A stretch of DNA of 64,000 bases from [Flexibacter] sp. ATCC 35103 (GCF_001975985.1 NZ_MTQF01000006.1:383248-447247); one strand, 5' to 3'. Shown: positions 37,764 to 46,330, counted from the first letter of the stretch. Numbers and translations are program-made. The notes: a model not told the origin generated them from the sequence alone.

Positions 37764-37912
37764 CCACGAAGGCGCTAAGACACAAAGTTTTTTTAGTAAC
37801 TATTAAGCATTTTTTGTCATTTCGATCCTGAAACTTCGAGAGAGAAATCCTCGTGAGAAGTGTTCAAAGATTGAATTCTCGTTACGGAGCTACTTGCGAA
37901 GATTTCTCCCTT
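37764..37912. repeat. Degenerate intergenic repeat
   Basis: Contains GCCACGAAGGCGCTAAGACACAAAG and a GTCATTTCGATCC...GAGAAATC unit closed by GAAGATTTCTCCC, sequence types that recur in spacers of flavobacteria; a related GTCATCCTGAGGAACGAATC unit is at 63661. Confidence 0.5.
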
Positions 37913-37919
37913 ATTTGTA

Positions 37920-38281
37920 TTACTCTTTATAATTTTCTTTTAAAAAAATAGAATCATAACTTTTAGAGTTTGAAAAACTTCCTCTGGTTTCTTCTATAAT
38001 TGTATCAGACTGAAATTTTAGATGACTCAATATGAAGTAAAAACTCTTAGGATCATGTCCACTTTCAAAATCAAATATCTTAGTTTTTGTTATTTTTTTA
38101 AACTAAAACATCCTTTCTTATTCGTAAATGCTTCTATACCTTTTTCAGAACTAATTGATACATTTTGTATCGGCAATTTTGTTTCAAAATCGTAAACATA
38201 TCCATTAATCTCAGGTCTATCATTTTTGGTAGAACAGCTAATAAATAAAAACGCTATTAATAAACTAAGTAATATTTTCAT
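37920..38281 (-). pseudogene. Second immunity-like lipoprotein, frameshifted in a poly-A run
   Basis: As read, the gene stops after 63 residues (38090-38281): signal peptide with lipobox FISC (Cys16), then a beta-sandwich start (LPIQNVSISSEKG, TNKKGCFSL). The stop TAA follows TTA AAA AAA. Re-reading one A (a -1 shift at the A-AAA-AAA heptamer, 38093-38099) opens a further 57 codons ending FLKENYKE at 37920, giving a product of about 120 residues, almost the length of the neighbouring 124-residue lipoprotein. The two share LP-x-x-x-VS and T-x-x-KG-x-F. Either a loss-of-function indel or a slippage site; sequencing error is also possible. Confidence 0.7.
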
Positions 38282-38282
38282 A

Positions 38283-38375
38283 TTATTGAATTTTTATTTT
38301 TGAAAGCCATAATAAACCTAATAAATCAAATTCTGAAACAACAACTCTTGAAAAATATTTCCATCTAAGTCCCTT
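38283..38375 (-). pseudogene. Orphan C-terminal tip of the metallopeptidase toxin
   Basis: This short open stretch ends 1 bp before the second immunity gene. Its translation, ...SRVVVSEFDLLGLLWLSK then IKIQ-stop, aligns with the toxin's last residues (TRTIIPEFDLLKLIWLTK then LKIK-stop). The DNA is also similar. It has no start and no upstream toxin domain, so it is a remnant of an earlier toxin-immunity module left behind when a new C-terminus displaced it. Confidence 0.75.
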
Positions 38376-38401
38376 TTATGCTGGCGTTGGGCAATAGTTG
38401 A

Positions 38402-38776
38402 TTATATTTTATCCAATTGAATAATTCCTAAATCTATTGTATCAATGCTTTTATCATATTTGTCAATTTTTATTGTAGTGTTTTTAAAATTTTCTTTTTT
38501 GATAATTATATCATTATTAATTTCTTTTTGTCTTGATATAAATTCCTTATAATCACTCAATTCTATTTTTGGCATAATAAAAAAGCCCTTGTTATCAGTT
38601 TTGATATTCTGAGGACTTAAAACATCCGTACTATCATATTTTAAAGATACGTCCTTTAAAGGCAAGTCATTATTAACAATTCTACCAATCACAACTTTAC
38701 GTAAAGTATAATTTTCTTTGCAAGAAGAAAGTAAAATAATTACAACTAAAAGTTTAATAGTTATTAATTTTTTCAT
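38402..38776 (-). CDS. Immunity-like lipoprotein of the toxin cassette
   Basis: 124 residues: signal peptide with lipobox LLSSC (Cys19), so anchored in the periplasm or on the outer membrane. The mature part is a small carboxypeptidase-regulatory-like beta sandwich (GRIVNNDLPLKDVSLKYDS; TDNKGFFIMPKI). Its ATG overlaps the toxin stop (ATGA), the tight coupling expected of an immunity gene. A periplasmic location implies that the toxin attacks there. Immunity function is inferred from position, not family. Confidence 0.6.
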   Translation of the reverse strand: MKKLITIKLLVVIILLSSCKENYTLRKVVIGRIVNNDLPLKDVSLKYDSTDVLSPQNIKTDNKGFFIMPKIELSDYKEFISRQKEINNDIIIKKENFKNTTIKIDKYDKSIDTIDLGIIQLDKI

Positions 38777-40500
38777 TTAATTTTAAGTTTAGTGAGCCAT
38801 ATCAGTTTTAATAAATCAAATTCGGGTATAATAGTTCTTGTTATATCATATCTGTTTTTATAATATTTCATAAGATCTATTTCTCCTGTGTTTGGAATAT
38901 CTGTTGCAGAAGATGATGGGTCTTGTAAAATTATACTCCAGTGCGATGTTCCTTCATGAGTTTTAGAATAAATATGTCCTCCATAAGCTAGTAATATTTC
39001 GTGTCCAATTTCATGAGCAGAAACCATTTTATAATCTTCTATATCATCACTTTTATATTCCCATCCTTTATTAATATATAACATAGAATCTGGATATTTT
39101 TTCCAATAATTATAATACAAATAACCTTCATAATAAAATAAAATTCTAGATCCTTCCCAATTTCTAGATCTACCTTCTTCTACATTAGTTTGATAAATTA
39201 TTTTTGGTGCAGACAAGCCACTTCTATCTGCTTTAGAAACTATAAAAACCTCAAATAGCTCATTTGAAATATTTACTCCTTTTCCGATATTGCTAGAATT
39301 TCTGCTCCAATGTTTATTAACGCCTTCAGTAGCCAAATCTCGTAATTCTTCAAAGCTTTTAGTTCTATATTTTACAGGAGATTGTTTATAATATTCCAAT
39401 GCTTCTTCTGAAATTTTATCCCAATCACAAATTTCACTTTTTGTATGCGGCGGATTAAAATCTCTGGTATTTTTCCAACAATTTAATCCCTCAGTTCCAC
39501 CATCAGTAAGATTTACTCTCAAAGTTACATCAATTCGTTTTGTATTTTTATCAATTTTTACGTCTGTCCATTTTACCTGATTGTATTTTGTAGAGAAATC
39601 TACAACAATCTTTTTTGGGATACCATCTTTTATACCTGTAATCCTGGCTTTTAATTCTTTATTATTAAATCGCGTGCTGTCATAAATTGCGTCATTATCA
39701 AAACCATCCCAACTTATGATATAAGTTCCTAATGCGGTATAATCTACAGGCTCAAGATCAGGGTTCCCTATAGATTGTAGTGCAGAAACCATTGGGATAT
39801 GCGAAGTTTTTTCAATCTTGAAGAGCGGATCTTTACTTTCGTTGTCTATAATTGCAGGTTTCAGGCAATTGAAACTGTATAACAACTCGCCATCTTCGCT
39901 AATGATATCAAAATAAAAGGCATCGAGGTTATTTTTTTCAAGTGTGTATTTAAATTTAAAGAACTGATTCTCTTGTTTACTTTCAAAATCCAATATCCCA
40001 AACGGCACTACGGTATCCTCTGTTGTATCAAGTTCAAATTTAATATCAAAATTAGGGGTAAAATCAGGTACAGATAATCCTGTCGTATCCAGATTGTTAA
40101 TTTCGTTGCGTTGTCCGCAGTCCCAAATTTTAATATCTACACCTCCATATTCACATTTTATGGTGCTTCTTAAAAGCACTGCCAATTCATCCTGAAAATA
40201 TACTGTTCCCGGGTTTTTCCATTCTCCAAGTTTCATTACTGATGCGCAAGGGCTTGAATTCATAAAGCTTTTTTTGCAATTGCCTTTAAATATCAAACTC
40301 ATTATGTCCTTTTCAACTATTGTAACTACACGTTTGTCTTGTATACTTGGTGTATTATAATTTGCTTTTAGGTCTCCATAGGGAACAGTACATAAATCAC
40401 ATTTGACTTTCGCACCGTCAATAACAAACTTCAAACCATTCTTACCTTCTTGTTTTTCCTCACGCAATTTTCGCCTTAAAGTAATATCCGGTTTTGCCAT
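38773..40500 (-). CDS. PAAR-like (DUF4280) protein with C-terminal zinc-metallopeptidase toxin domain
   Basis: 575 residues in three parts. Residues about 20-130 are DUF4280/PAAR-like, with Cys in VKCDLCTVPYG, NCKKSFMNSSPCASVMKLGEWKNPG and a closing Cys region, the spike-tip domain of contractile injection systems. About 150-340 is a beta-rich linker. About 370-575 carries HEIGH (His496, Glu497, His500) with nearby His/Glu (GGHIYSKTHEGTSHW) for a third zinc ligand, a gluzincin/metzincin-like protease. It follows a putative adaptor by 1 bp and overlaps a lipoprotein gene by 4 bp. Probably a type VI effector; no T6SS core genes lie in this window. Confidence 0.78.
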   Translation of the reverse strand: MAKPDITLRRKLREEKQEGKNGLKFVIDGAKVKCDLCTVPYGDLKANYNTPSIQDKRVVTIVEKDIMSLIFKGNCKKSFMNSSPCASVMKLGEWKNPGTVYFQDELAVLLRSTIKCEYGGVDIKIWDCGQRNEINNLDTTGLSVPDFTPNFDIKFELDTTEDTVVPFGILDFESKQENQFFKFKYTLEKNNLDAFYFDIISEDGELLYSFNCLKPAIIDNESKDPLFKIEKTSHIPMVSALQSIGNPDLEPVDYTALGTYIISWDGFDNDAIYDSTRFNNKELKARITGIKDGIPKKIVVDFSTKYNQVKWTDVKIDKNTKRIDVTLRVNLTDGGTEGLNCWKNTRDFNPPHTKSEICDWDKISEEALEYYKQSPVKYRTKSFEELRDLATEGVNKHWSRNSSNIGKGVNISNELFEVFIVSKADRSGLSAPKIIYQTNVEEGRSRNWEGSRILFYYEGYLYYNYWKKYPDSMLYINKGWEYKSDDIEDYKMVSAHEIGHEILLAYGGHIYSKTHEGTSHWSIILQDPSSSATDIPNTGEIDLMKYYKNRYDITRTIIPEFDLLKLIWLTKLKIK

Positions 40501-40501
40501 T

Positions 40502-41155
40502 TTATAATGTTTTTTTATAAATGTTATACATAATAGTTGTTTTTTGTTTTTTTACTTCTATTGTAGCTAAATCTATTTGATCTTGTCTGTATTCGATAAT
40601 ACCATCATATTTTATAAAATCATGATTTTCATTATTCTCAACAGGCATTCCTTCTATGAGATAAGTTTCGAATTTTTCATCTTTAGGATAAAAGCGTTCC
40701 GCCATCAAAATGTTTTGACAATCGAGTAATTTCCTTTTTCTTTCAATCGCGTAAGAGTTCCTATAGAGATTTGAAAAGTATATACCAAACATTTTATAAT
40801 CCGAAAAAAAGGATATTAGTCTTTGTTCGTCTTTTAATATATCCGTAATATTCTGCATATATGCTTCTGCGTTAAGACCTTCATTATCTATTGCAAGTTT
40901 TGCACGTATAGCTTTCCATCGCTGTTTTAGTTCTTCAAAATTTAATACTTTGATAATTTTGCCATAATCATTTATTTCTAATTCAATTTCGTCAAAAGCA
41001 GCGCCTATTTCTTCTAGAAAAAAAATATTTTCTACAGATAAGTTACTTTTGATTTCTATCTGAGAAAGAAATACATGAAATAACATATCGTTTCCTTCAA
41101 GTTGATATCTTGTAATTGATATTTCTCTTGTTTGTCTTATCTTTTTAGGATTCAA
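40502..41155 (-). CDS. Possible adaptor/chaperone of the PAAR-like effector
   Basis: 217 residues, no signal peptide and no membrane helix; mixed alpha/beta with a helical centre (FEELKQRWKAIRAKLAIDN). I do not recognise the family. It ends 1 bp before the PAAR-like toxin gene, where effector adaptors commonly lie, so loading or folding of the effector is the best guess. The start is TTG at 41155; an in-frame stop lies 8 codons upstream. If TTG is not used, Met24 (GNDMLFHVFL) is the next choice, but the preceding TREISITRYQLEG looks like a coding beta strand. Confidence 0.5.
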   Translation of the reverse strand: MNPKKIRQTREISITRYQLEGNDMLFHVFLSQIEIKSNLSVENIFFLEEIGAAFDEIELEINDYGKIIKVLNFEELKQRWKAIRAKLAIDNEGLNAEAYMQNITDILKDEQRLISFFSDYKMFGIYFSNLYRNSYAIERKRKLLDCQNILMAERFYPKDEKFETYLIEGMPVENNENHDFIKYDGIIEYRQDQIDLATIEVKKQKTTIMYNIYKKTL

Positions 41156-41452
41156 CGAATTTGAGGTTATAGTTTAAAATATAAAATCATTCCTTTTATC
41201 CAGCTCAGGAAGTACAATATTGTAGTCTAAATAATTCATTCTCTATTTTTTTTGCCTTTATACTTTTTCTATATCTATCATGATTATTTTGTGAGAATCA
41301 TTTTTATAAATAAGAATTTAGTAAAGCTCAAAAATTACAATGCGTTAATTATCCCTAATAAGTTATATAACTAATAGAATACGACATTTTTACAATGAAA
41401 AATAAGGGTGAATTATTATGGTAATTTTTTTTAATATAACTGGCAAAAACAA
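41156..41452. other. AT-rich spacer upstream of the toxin cassette
   Basis: No ORF or clear promoter box found in about 300 bp; very AT-rich. Confidence 0.4.
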
Positions 41453-41488
41453 AAAAAATGCAAGACCAAAACTGATCTTGCATTTTTT
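41453..41488. terminator. Terminator of the DJ-1/PfpI gene
   Basis: Thirteen-bp arms AAAAAATGCAAGA/TCTTGCATTTTTT with a 10-nt loop; works on both strands, 26 bp past the minus-strand stop at 41514. Confidence 0.9.
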
Positions 41489-41513
41489 GCAACTTGATAA
41501 ATAAATATATTTT

Positions 41514-42062
41514 TTACACGGTCTGACGCTCGTGTTTTCCTTCTTTAATTTCTTCGACCATTTTTTTATTAAAAGCGGGTAAATCATTCGGGTTTCGGCT
41601 GGTCACTAATCCATTGTCTACGACTACTTCTGAGTCTTCCCATTGTGCTCCGGCATTTTTTAAATCGTTTTTGACAGAGAAAAACGAAGTCACTTTTCGA
41701 CCTTGTAAAACATCAGCATCTACCAAAATTTGAGGTCCATGACAAATAGCCGCTACGGGTTTTTTACTTTCAAAAAAGGAACGTACAAAATTTACTGCTG
41801 CCTCTTCTCTTCTCAATAAATCAGGGTTTATAACTCCTCCAGGAAGAACCAAAGCATCATAATCGGCTTCGTTTGCCTGGTCTAATACTACATCAACATT
41901 GTATTCGTTGCTCCAATTACCGTCTTTCCAGGATTTGATTGTTCCTGATTTCAAACTGATGATATCTGCATTCCAACCTTGCTCTTCAAGATAAGCTTTT
42001 GGCGATGATAATTCTGATTCTTCGAAACCGTCTGTGGCTAATATGGCTATATTCTTTTTCAT
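41514..42062 (-). CDS. DJ-1/PfpI-family protein (type 1 glutamine amidotransferase-like)
   Basis: 182 residues with the nucleophile elbow AAICHGPQILVDA (Cys about 104, followed by His), the conserved Glu in TDGFEESELSSP (about 14-16) and LVLPGGVINPDLLR. This matches the PfpI/YhbO group, which acts as stress-induced deglycase, chaperone or amidase; the activity is debated. Cytosolic, monocistronic. Often part of a general stress response in Bacteroidota. Confidence 0.88.
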   Translation of the reverse strand: MKKNIAILATDGFEESELSSPKAYLEEQGWNADIISLKSGTIKSWKDGNWSNEYNVDVVLDQANEADYDALVLPGGVINPDLLRREEAAVNFVRSFFESKKPVAAICHGPQILVDADVLQGRKVTSFFSVKNDLKNAGAQWEDSEVVVDNGLVTSRNPNDLPAFNKKMVEEIKEGKHERQTV

Positions 42063-42288
42063 AATTTTAAGTATTTAAAATGTTATTAATTTTGATTTAG
42101 TTAAAATTAATAATTTCATACAGCCAGCGAAAACAGAACATGTTAAACCTTTCTTTAATAAAAGTTAATTAATTGAATTTCAAATTCATATGAAAAAATA
42201 AACTGAAATTATATAAGATTGATGTCAAATTGCTTAATTATTTTATAGAATGAAAACTAAGAAAATAATGTACTTAACAAAAAAAAAA

Positions 42289-42307
42289 CTCGACTTTTAA
42301 AATCGAG
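42289..42307 (-). terminator. Terminator of the 77-residue gene
   Basis: CTCGA/TCGAG stem with A/T inner pairs; on the minus strand it is followed by a long T-run. Confidence 0.75.
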
Positions 42308-42340
42308 GTTTTTACATTATTTAATAATCCTAAAGAGATT

Positions 42341-42574
42341 CTATTCTACATCCAGATAAGGATTTAAAACCTCAGCTAATTCATTTAGCCAATAAAAGCT
42401 GTTTTGTAAATTGTCAATTTCATTTTGCAGGGTTGCATGTTGTCTTAAAGCTCCTAAAGCAAGAACATAATTTACTTGCCTTATCGATTTAGCCATTTCT
42501 TGTGGATCGATTGTGTTGTTGAAAAAATTCATAAGCCTGATTTGGGCTTCTTTGGAAATTGTGTTTGCACTCAT
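42341..42574 (-). CDS. Small helical protein, unknown function
   Basis: 77 residues, acidic, entirely helical by pattern (EAQIRLMNFFNNTIDPQEMAKSIRQVNYVLALGALR; NEIDNLQNSFYWLNELAEVLNPYLD), no signal peptide or Cys. I do not recognise a family. Start ATG, stop followed by a good terminator, both supporting a real gene. The upstream region holds an inverted repeat (42603-42678). Confidence 0.6.
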   Translation of the reverse strand: MSANTISKEAQIRLMNFFNNTIDPQEMAKSIRQVNYVLALGALRQHATLQNEIDNLQNSFYWLNELAEVLNPYLDVE

Positions 42575-42602
42575 AATGTCGTAAAAATTAGGAATAATAA
42601 AA

Positions 42603-42678
42603 CCCTTGTATATTAGTGTCCTAAATGCTTACGACAGCATTTACAGTCGTTTCCGATACTGTACACATAATACAAGGG
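42603..42678. promoter_or_regulatory. Structured leader upstream of the 77-residue gene
   Basis: Perfect 9-bp arms CCCTTGTAT (42603-42611) and ATACAAGGG (42670-42678) enclose a second stem AAATGC/GCATTT. It may fold in the leader RNA of the minus-strand gene. Confidence 0.4.
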
Positions 42679-42849
42679 CAAATTTCATTTAGCCGTAACG
42701 TCGTAATAATAGGAAAAACAAATATAGCTAAAAAATCTTCTTTTTCTTACAATTAATACAGTGTTATTCTCAAATATAAAAAATTAAAATGATTAACATG
42801 AAAAATACTCTTTGATGAAATAGAAATCTCTCTCATGAAACCTACTGCC

Positions 42850-42940
42850 CTAGCCCCGATGGTCCCGAAGACTCGGGAGAAAATCCTTTTGTGCCGGTGT
42901 TCGGCACAAAAGATTGGAACGTACAGCGGGAAATAGCTCC
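42850..42940. repeat. Dispersed Flavobacterium-type hairpin repeat, copy 1
   Basis: Ends TAGCCCCGATGG ... CAGCGGGAAATAGCTCC, with central hairpins TCCCGA/TCGGGA and TTTTGTGCCG/CGGCACAAAA. Same family as 52594-52666 and 56456-56541; the ends are conserved, the middle hairpin varies. Confidence 0.8.
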
Positions 42941-42943
42941 TAA

Positions 42944-43091
42944 AAAAACTTCAACTTTAAAAATCCTTTGTCAGAAAGTCTTTCAGAAAGTAAAATATAC
43001 TTAGAAGGTGAATTTTCCTGAGTTTGAAGACATTTCGATAGAATTTAAATATTATAATTCACCAGAAATCGAATCCGAAACAAACCTCTAA
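42944..43091 (+). pseudogene. Possible remnant of a protein gene
   Basis: Two adjoining stretches read as protein in different frames: NPLSESLSESKIYLEGEFS then, one base shifted near 43018, EFEDISIEFKYYNSPE to a stop at 43091. Amino-acid composition is protein-like, but there is no start and no recognised family. It follows repeat copy 1 directly. Confidence 0.25.
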
Positions 43092-43146
43092 AACACTATA
43101 ATTAAAGTTCTTATATAAATTATTTTTAAAAATAATTGCATAAAAA

Positions 43147-43178
43147 TTTGCGAAACCAAATAGTTGCACGTATATTCG
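43147..43178 (+). promoter_or_regulatory. Promoter of the ArsR/AHSA1 operon
   Basis: -33 TTTG (43147-43150), 20-nt spacer, -7 TATATTCG (43171-43178, one mismatch). GCGAAACCAAATAGTTGC and GCAACCAATTGGCTTC around it share a half-site and are candidate ArsR operators. Confidence 0.55.
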
Positions 43179-43212
43179 CAACCAATTGGCTTCGTAATTA
43201 AAACGAAATATT

Positions 43213-43533
43213 ATGAGACGAGACATTTTTCAGGCAATAGCCGACCCAACAAGGCGATCTATTATTACCTTGATTGCAATGCAGGCAATGACTCCAAATG
43301 CCATTGCAGAGAATTTTAGCACGACCAGACAATCCGTTTCTAAACATCTTAAGGTACTTTTAGAATGTGACCTGATAAAACAGGAACAACAAGGCAGGGA
43401 AATTTATTATTCGCTTGAAATCGAAAAAATGAAAGAGATTGATAAATGGATTAACCAATTCAGAGAAATCTGGGAAACCAAATTTAATCAGCTTGACGAA
43501 ATACTATTAACACTTAAAAATCAGAAAAAATGA
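43213..43533 (+). CDS. ArsR-family winged-helix repressor
   Basis: 106 residues with a winged helix: [41 protein letters not shown] (about 31-72). No paired Cys metal site is present, so it is not a metal sensor of the ArsR/SmtB kind; it belongs to the group that regularly accompanies AHSA1/SRPBCC genes. Its end overlaps the next gene by 4 bp. Probably autoregulated. Confidence 0.88.
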   Translation: MRRDIFQAIADPTRRSIITLIAMQAMTPNAIAENFSTTRQSVSKHLKVLLECDLIKQEQQGREIYYSLEIEKMKEIDKWINQFREIWETKFNQLDEILLTLKNQKK

Positions 43534-44030
43534 AAAAAGATTTGAAATTTGATTTTACCGTTGACAAAGCCATAAAAACGGTATATATAACGAGAGAGTT
43601 TGATGCAGAACTTGCTTTGGTTTGGGACGCTTTTACAAAACCGGAAATTCTGGATCAATGGGTTGCGCCAAAACCGTGGTCATCCAGAACAAAATATATG
43701 AATTTTGAAGTTGGCGGAAAAAGATTCTACGCCATGGTAAGTCCGGAAGGTCTTGAGCGCTGGGCGGTTCAGGAATATACTTCGATTACGCCAAAAACAA
43801 ACTTTAAAATGTACAATACTTTTGCTGATAAAGATGAGAATCGCGAATTGCCGGGTTCTGACTGGGATCATACTTTTAGCGAAGAAAACGGCATTACAAA
43901 AGTGAATATTGCTATTTTTAATGAATCTCTGGAACGTTTAGAGAAAATGATCGAAATGGGCTTTTCTGAAGGCTTTAAGATGAGTATTGATAACTTGGAA
44001 AAGGTATTAGAAACGTTGTCCCAAAAATGA
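43530..44030 (+). CDS. SRPBCC/AHSA1-domain protein
   Basis: 166 residues of the AHSA1-type START-like fold: [30 protein letters not shown] (about 22-51), central [13 protein letters not shown] and a C-terminal helix ([22 protein letters not shown]). These domains bind hydrophobic ligands; the partner ArsR is likely controlled by, or controls, this protein. Co-translated with ArsR. Ligand unknown. Confidence 0.85.
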   Translation: MKKDLKFDFTVDKAIKTVYITREFDAELALVWDAFTKPEILDQWVAPKPWSSRTKYMNFEVGGKRFYAMVSPEGLERWAVQEYTSITPKTNFKMYNTFADKDENRELPGSDWDHTFSEENGITKVNIAIFNESLERLEKMIEMGFSEGFKMSIDNLEKVLETLSQK

Positions 44031-44115
44031 TTGAATACTAGATTATAATAAGTTTGATAAATATGTTCTTTTCTTACAAGATTTAATTTTAACAGCAATT
44101 GCAATAATTAATTGC

Positions 44116-44123
44116 TATTTTTG
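44116..44123 (+). promoter_or_regulatory. -7 box upstream of the two-component genes
   Basis: TATTTTTG, 100 bp before the response regulator start. Confidence 0.35.
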
Positions 44124-44223
44124 AGTTTCTCTTTAAAAAGATTTATCAGGCAATTTCAACTTTAGTTTATTAGCACTTCCTGATCGATACAAAAACCACT
44201 ATTATAATCTTAGATTTTTAAGT

Positions 44224-44895
44224 ATGAATGTTCTACTCATTGAGGATGATAAACGCATTAGCGAATTTATTATAAAAGGTCTGGAAGAAAACAATTTTAC
44301 GGTACATCTGGCTGAAACTGGTGAGATTGCAAGAGAATTAGTTCAGGATAATACCTGGGATATTATCCTGATGGATATCATGCTTCCGGGAATTGATGGT
44401 ATTCAGCTAACGAAATTAATGCGTTTCAAGAAAATTCATACTCCTATATTAATGCTTAGCGCGCTGAGCGATACTGATGATAAGGTAAATGCGCTGGATT
44501 CCGGTGCCGATGATTATTTGGTTAAACCTTTTCATTTTAAAGAATTGATTTCGAGAGTAAACGCATTAACCCGAAGAACAAAATTTAATTATGATAATGA
44601 AGAAACCTTATATACTTTAGGAAGTCTGACTATAAATCCTGAAGAACACAAGGTTACAGAAAATGATACGCTGATAGATTTGTCTCCCAGAGAATATAAA
44701 CTGCTGCTGTTTTTATTAGAAAACCGAAATAAGGTAATGTCAAGAACGCAGATTTTAAACGCTGTTTGGGGCATTAATTATGACAATAATACAAATGTGG
44801 TCGATGTATATATTTCTTATCTGAGAAACAAAATCGAGCAAAACCATAAATTTATCCACACCATAAAAGGAACAGGATATATGCTTAAAGAATAG
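44224..44895 (+). CDS. OmpR-family response regulator of the metal-type pump
   Basis: 223 residues: receiver with acceptor Asp51 (ILMDIMLPGIDG), acidic EDD (7-9) and DYLVKPF (about 100), then a winged-helix Trans_reg_C domain (about 130-222, SPREYKLLLFLLENRNKVMSRTQIL; TNVVDVYISYLRNKIE; IKGTGYMLKE). Overall like CusR/RprY regulators. 2 bp before its kinase and upstream of an OMF-MFP-RND operon, its likely target. Confidence 0.92.
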   Translation: MNVLLIEDDKRISEFIIKGLEENNFTVHLAETGEIARELVQDNTWDIILMDIMLPGIDGIQLTKLMRFKKIHTPILMLSALSDTDDKVNALDSGADDYLVKPFHFKELISRVNALTRRTKFNYDNEETLYTLGSLTINPEEHKVTENDTLIDLSPREYKLLLFLLENRNKVMSRTQILNAVWGINYDNNTNVVDVYISYLRNKIEQNHKFIHTIKGTGYMLKE

Positions 44896-44897
44896 TT

Positions 44898-46256
44898 ATG
44901 AAAATACGCAACAGGTTTACCTTAATATCTTCTTTGACTTTTAGCATTGTATTTGTTATTGCTTCGGTGATTACTTATTTTTCTTTCTACAGTTATTCTG
45001 AAAAAATTATTTACAACGAACTTCAAAAAACGTGTTTGCTGACGGGGATTTTCTACCTTGAAAAAGATGAATTACCTCAAAATCAACATTTGATAATTGG
45101 TCAGCAATTCAAAGAAAATTCACTTGAAATTATAACGCGTGTTTACAACAAGGAAAATCAGATTGTATATGGCGAAAAACAGATAGATGCAAATATAAAT
45201 GCAGAAAAACTGGATTACATAAGAAAGAACCGTAAGCTGAATTTTAAATCGAATCATCATTTTTATTTCGGGAGTTATTACCATGACAATCAGGGAGATT
45301 TTGTGGTTTTTGTTAAAAAAAATGATCAGGAATTTAAAACCATTACCAATCGATTAATGATTATTATGATTCTGGTTTTATTAAGCGGATTAATCATTAT
45401 ATATATTGTGAGCCGTTTGCTTTCGAACCTTGCTTACAGTCCTATAAAAAACATTATTAATCAGGTAAATGAGATCGAAGCTTCGTCGCTGGATCGTCAT
45501 ATTGTTTCGCCAAATACAAAAGATGATATTCAGGAATTGATCGAAACGTATAATAATTTGTTCAAACGACTTTCGGATACATTTATAATTCAGAAGAATT
45601 TTATTAACTATGTGTCGCATGAATTTAAAACGCCTTTGACTGCAATCTCCGGAAACCTGGAGGTATTTGCCCAAAAAGACAGAACCAGTGCTGAATATAA
45701 AGAAATGTCCGAAAAAGTATTAGAGAATGTATATCAGATCGAAGATACTATGAACACGCTTATGATGCTTTCCGGATTAAGGGACAATACCGAACTTACT
45801 GAAATTTTCAGGGTCGATGAATTGGTTTGGGATATCAACGATCAATTACCGGATGTTTACAGGCTAAAGAATTCTCAGATACAAATTGCGATCGAAATCG
45901 AGAATGATAAACTGCTTTCGATAAAAGGAAACAGCAACGAAATTAAAATTGCCTTATACAATATTATAGAAAATGCCGTAAAATACTCTAACGGAAATCC
46001 TATAAAGATAAGTTTGCTGCAACAAGACAATCAGCTTAAAATTGTAATCGAAGATCATGGAACAGGCATTACAAAAGAAGACCTAAAGTTTATCAAACAA
46101 ACTTTTTACAGGGGCAAAAATGTAAACCATATAAAAGGCAGCGGTGTTGGGCTTTCTCTGGCGAACATTATCTTTAAACAAAATAATATTGATTTTGCGA
46201 TTGCTTCCAGAAAAGATGAAGGAACTACAGTAACGTTGTTATTTCCTAAACTCTAA
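44898..46256 (+). CDS. Sensor histidine kinase of the metal-type pump
   Basis: 452 residues: helix 1 (about 9-30), a periplasmic sensor of about 120 residues, helix 2 (about 152-172), HAMP (about 173-225), HisKA with His241 (INYVSHEFKTPLTAISGN), and HATPase_c (NIIENAVKYSNGNPI; EDHGTGITKED; GSGVGLSLANIIF). No Cys/Met/His cluster typical of copper sensing is obvious in the periplasmic part, so a metal signal is not proven. Confidence 0.92.
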   Translation: MKIRNRFTLISSLTFSIVFVIASVITYFSFYSYSEKIIYNELQKTCLLTGIFYLEKDELPQNQHLIIGQQFKENSLEIITRVYNKENQIVYGEKQIDANINAEKLDYIRKNRKLNFKSNHHFYFGSYYHDNQGDFVVFVKKNDQEFKTITNRLMIIMILVLLSGLIIIYIVSRLLSNLAYSPIKNIINQVNEIEASSLDRHIVSPNTKDDIQELIETYNNLFKRLSDTFIIQKNFINYVSHEFKTPLTAISGNLEVFAQKDRTSAEYKEMSEKVLENVYQIEDTMNTLMMLSGLRDNTELTEIFRVDELVWDINDQLPDVYRLKNSQIQIAIEIENDKLLSIKGNSNEIKIALYNIIENAVKYSNGNPIKISLLQQDNQLKIVIEDHGTGITKEDLKFIKQTFYRGKNVNHIKGSGVGLSLANIIFKQNNIDFAIASRKDEGTTVTLLFPKL

Positions 46257-46262
46257 TCGTTT

Positions 46263-46278
46263 TCTAATGTTGCTCTAA
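46263..46278 (+). promoter_or_regulatory. Candidate response-regulator direct repeat
   Basis: TCTAA at 46263 and 46274, 11 bp apart, the spacing usual for OmpR-type sites, about 50 bp upstream of the -7 box at 46323. Confidence 0.35.
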
Positions 46279-46322
46279 CCGCTTTATAACATACATCAAA
46301 TTACCACTTAATATGCCGCAGG

Positions 46323-46330
46323 TAGCTTTG
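46323..46330 (+). promoter_or_regulatory. -7 box of the OMF-MFP-RND operon
   Basis: TAGCTTTG followed by C, 23 bp before the TTG start of the OMF gene, so the pump has its own promoter separate from the two-component genes. Confidence 0.6.
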
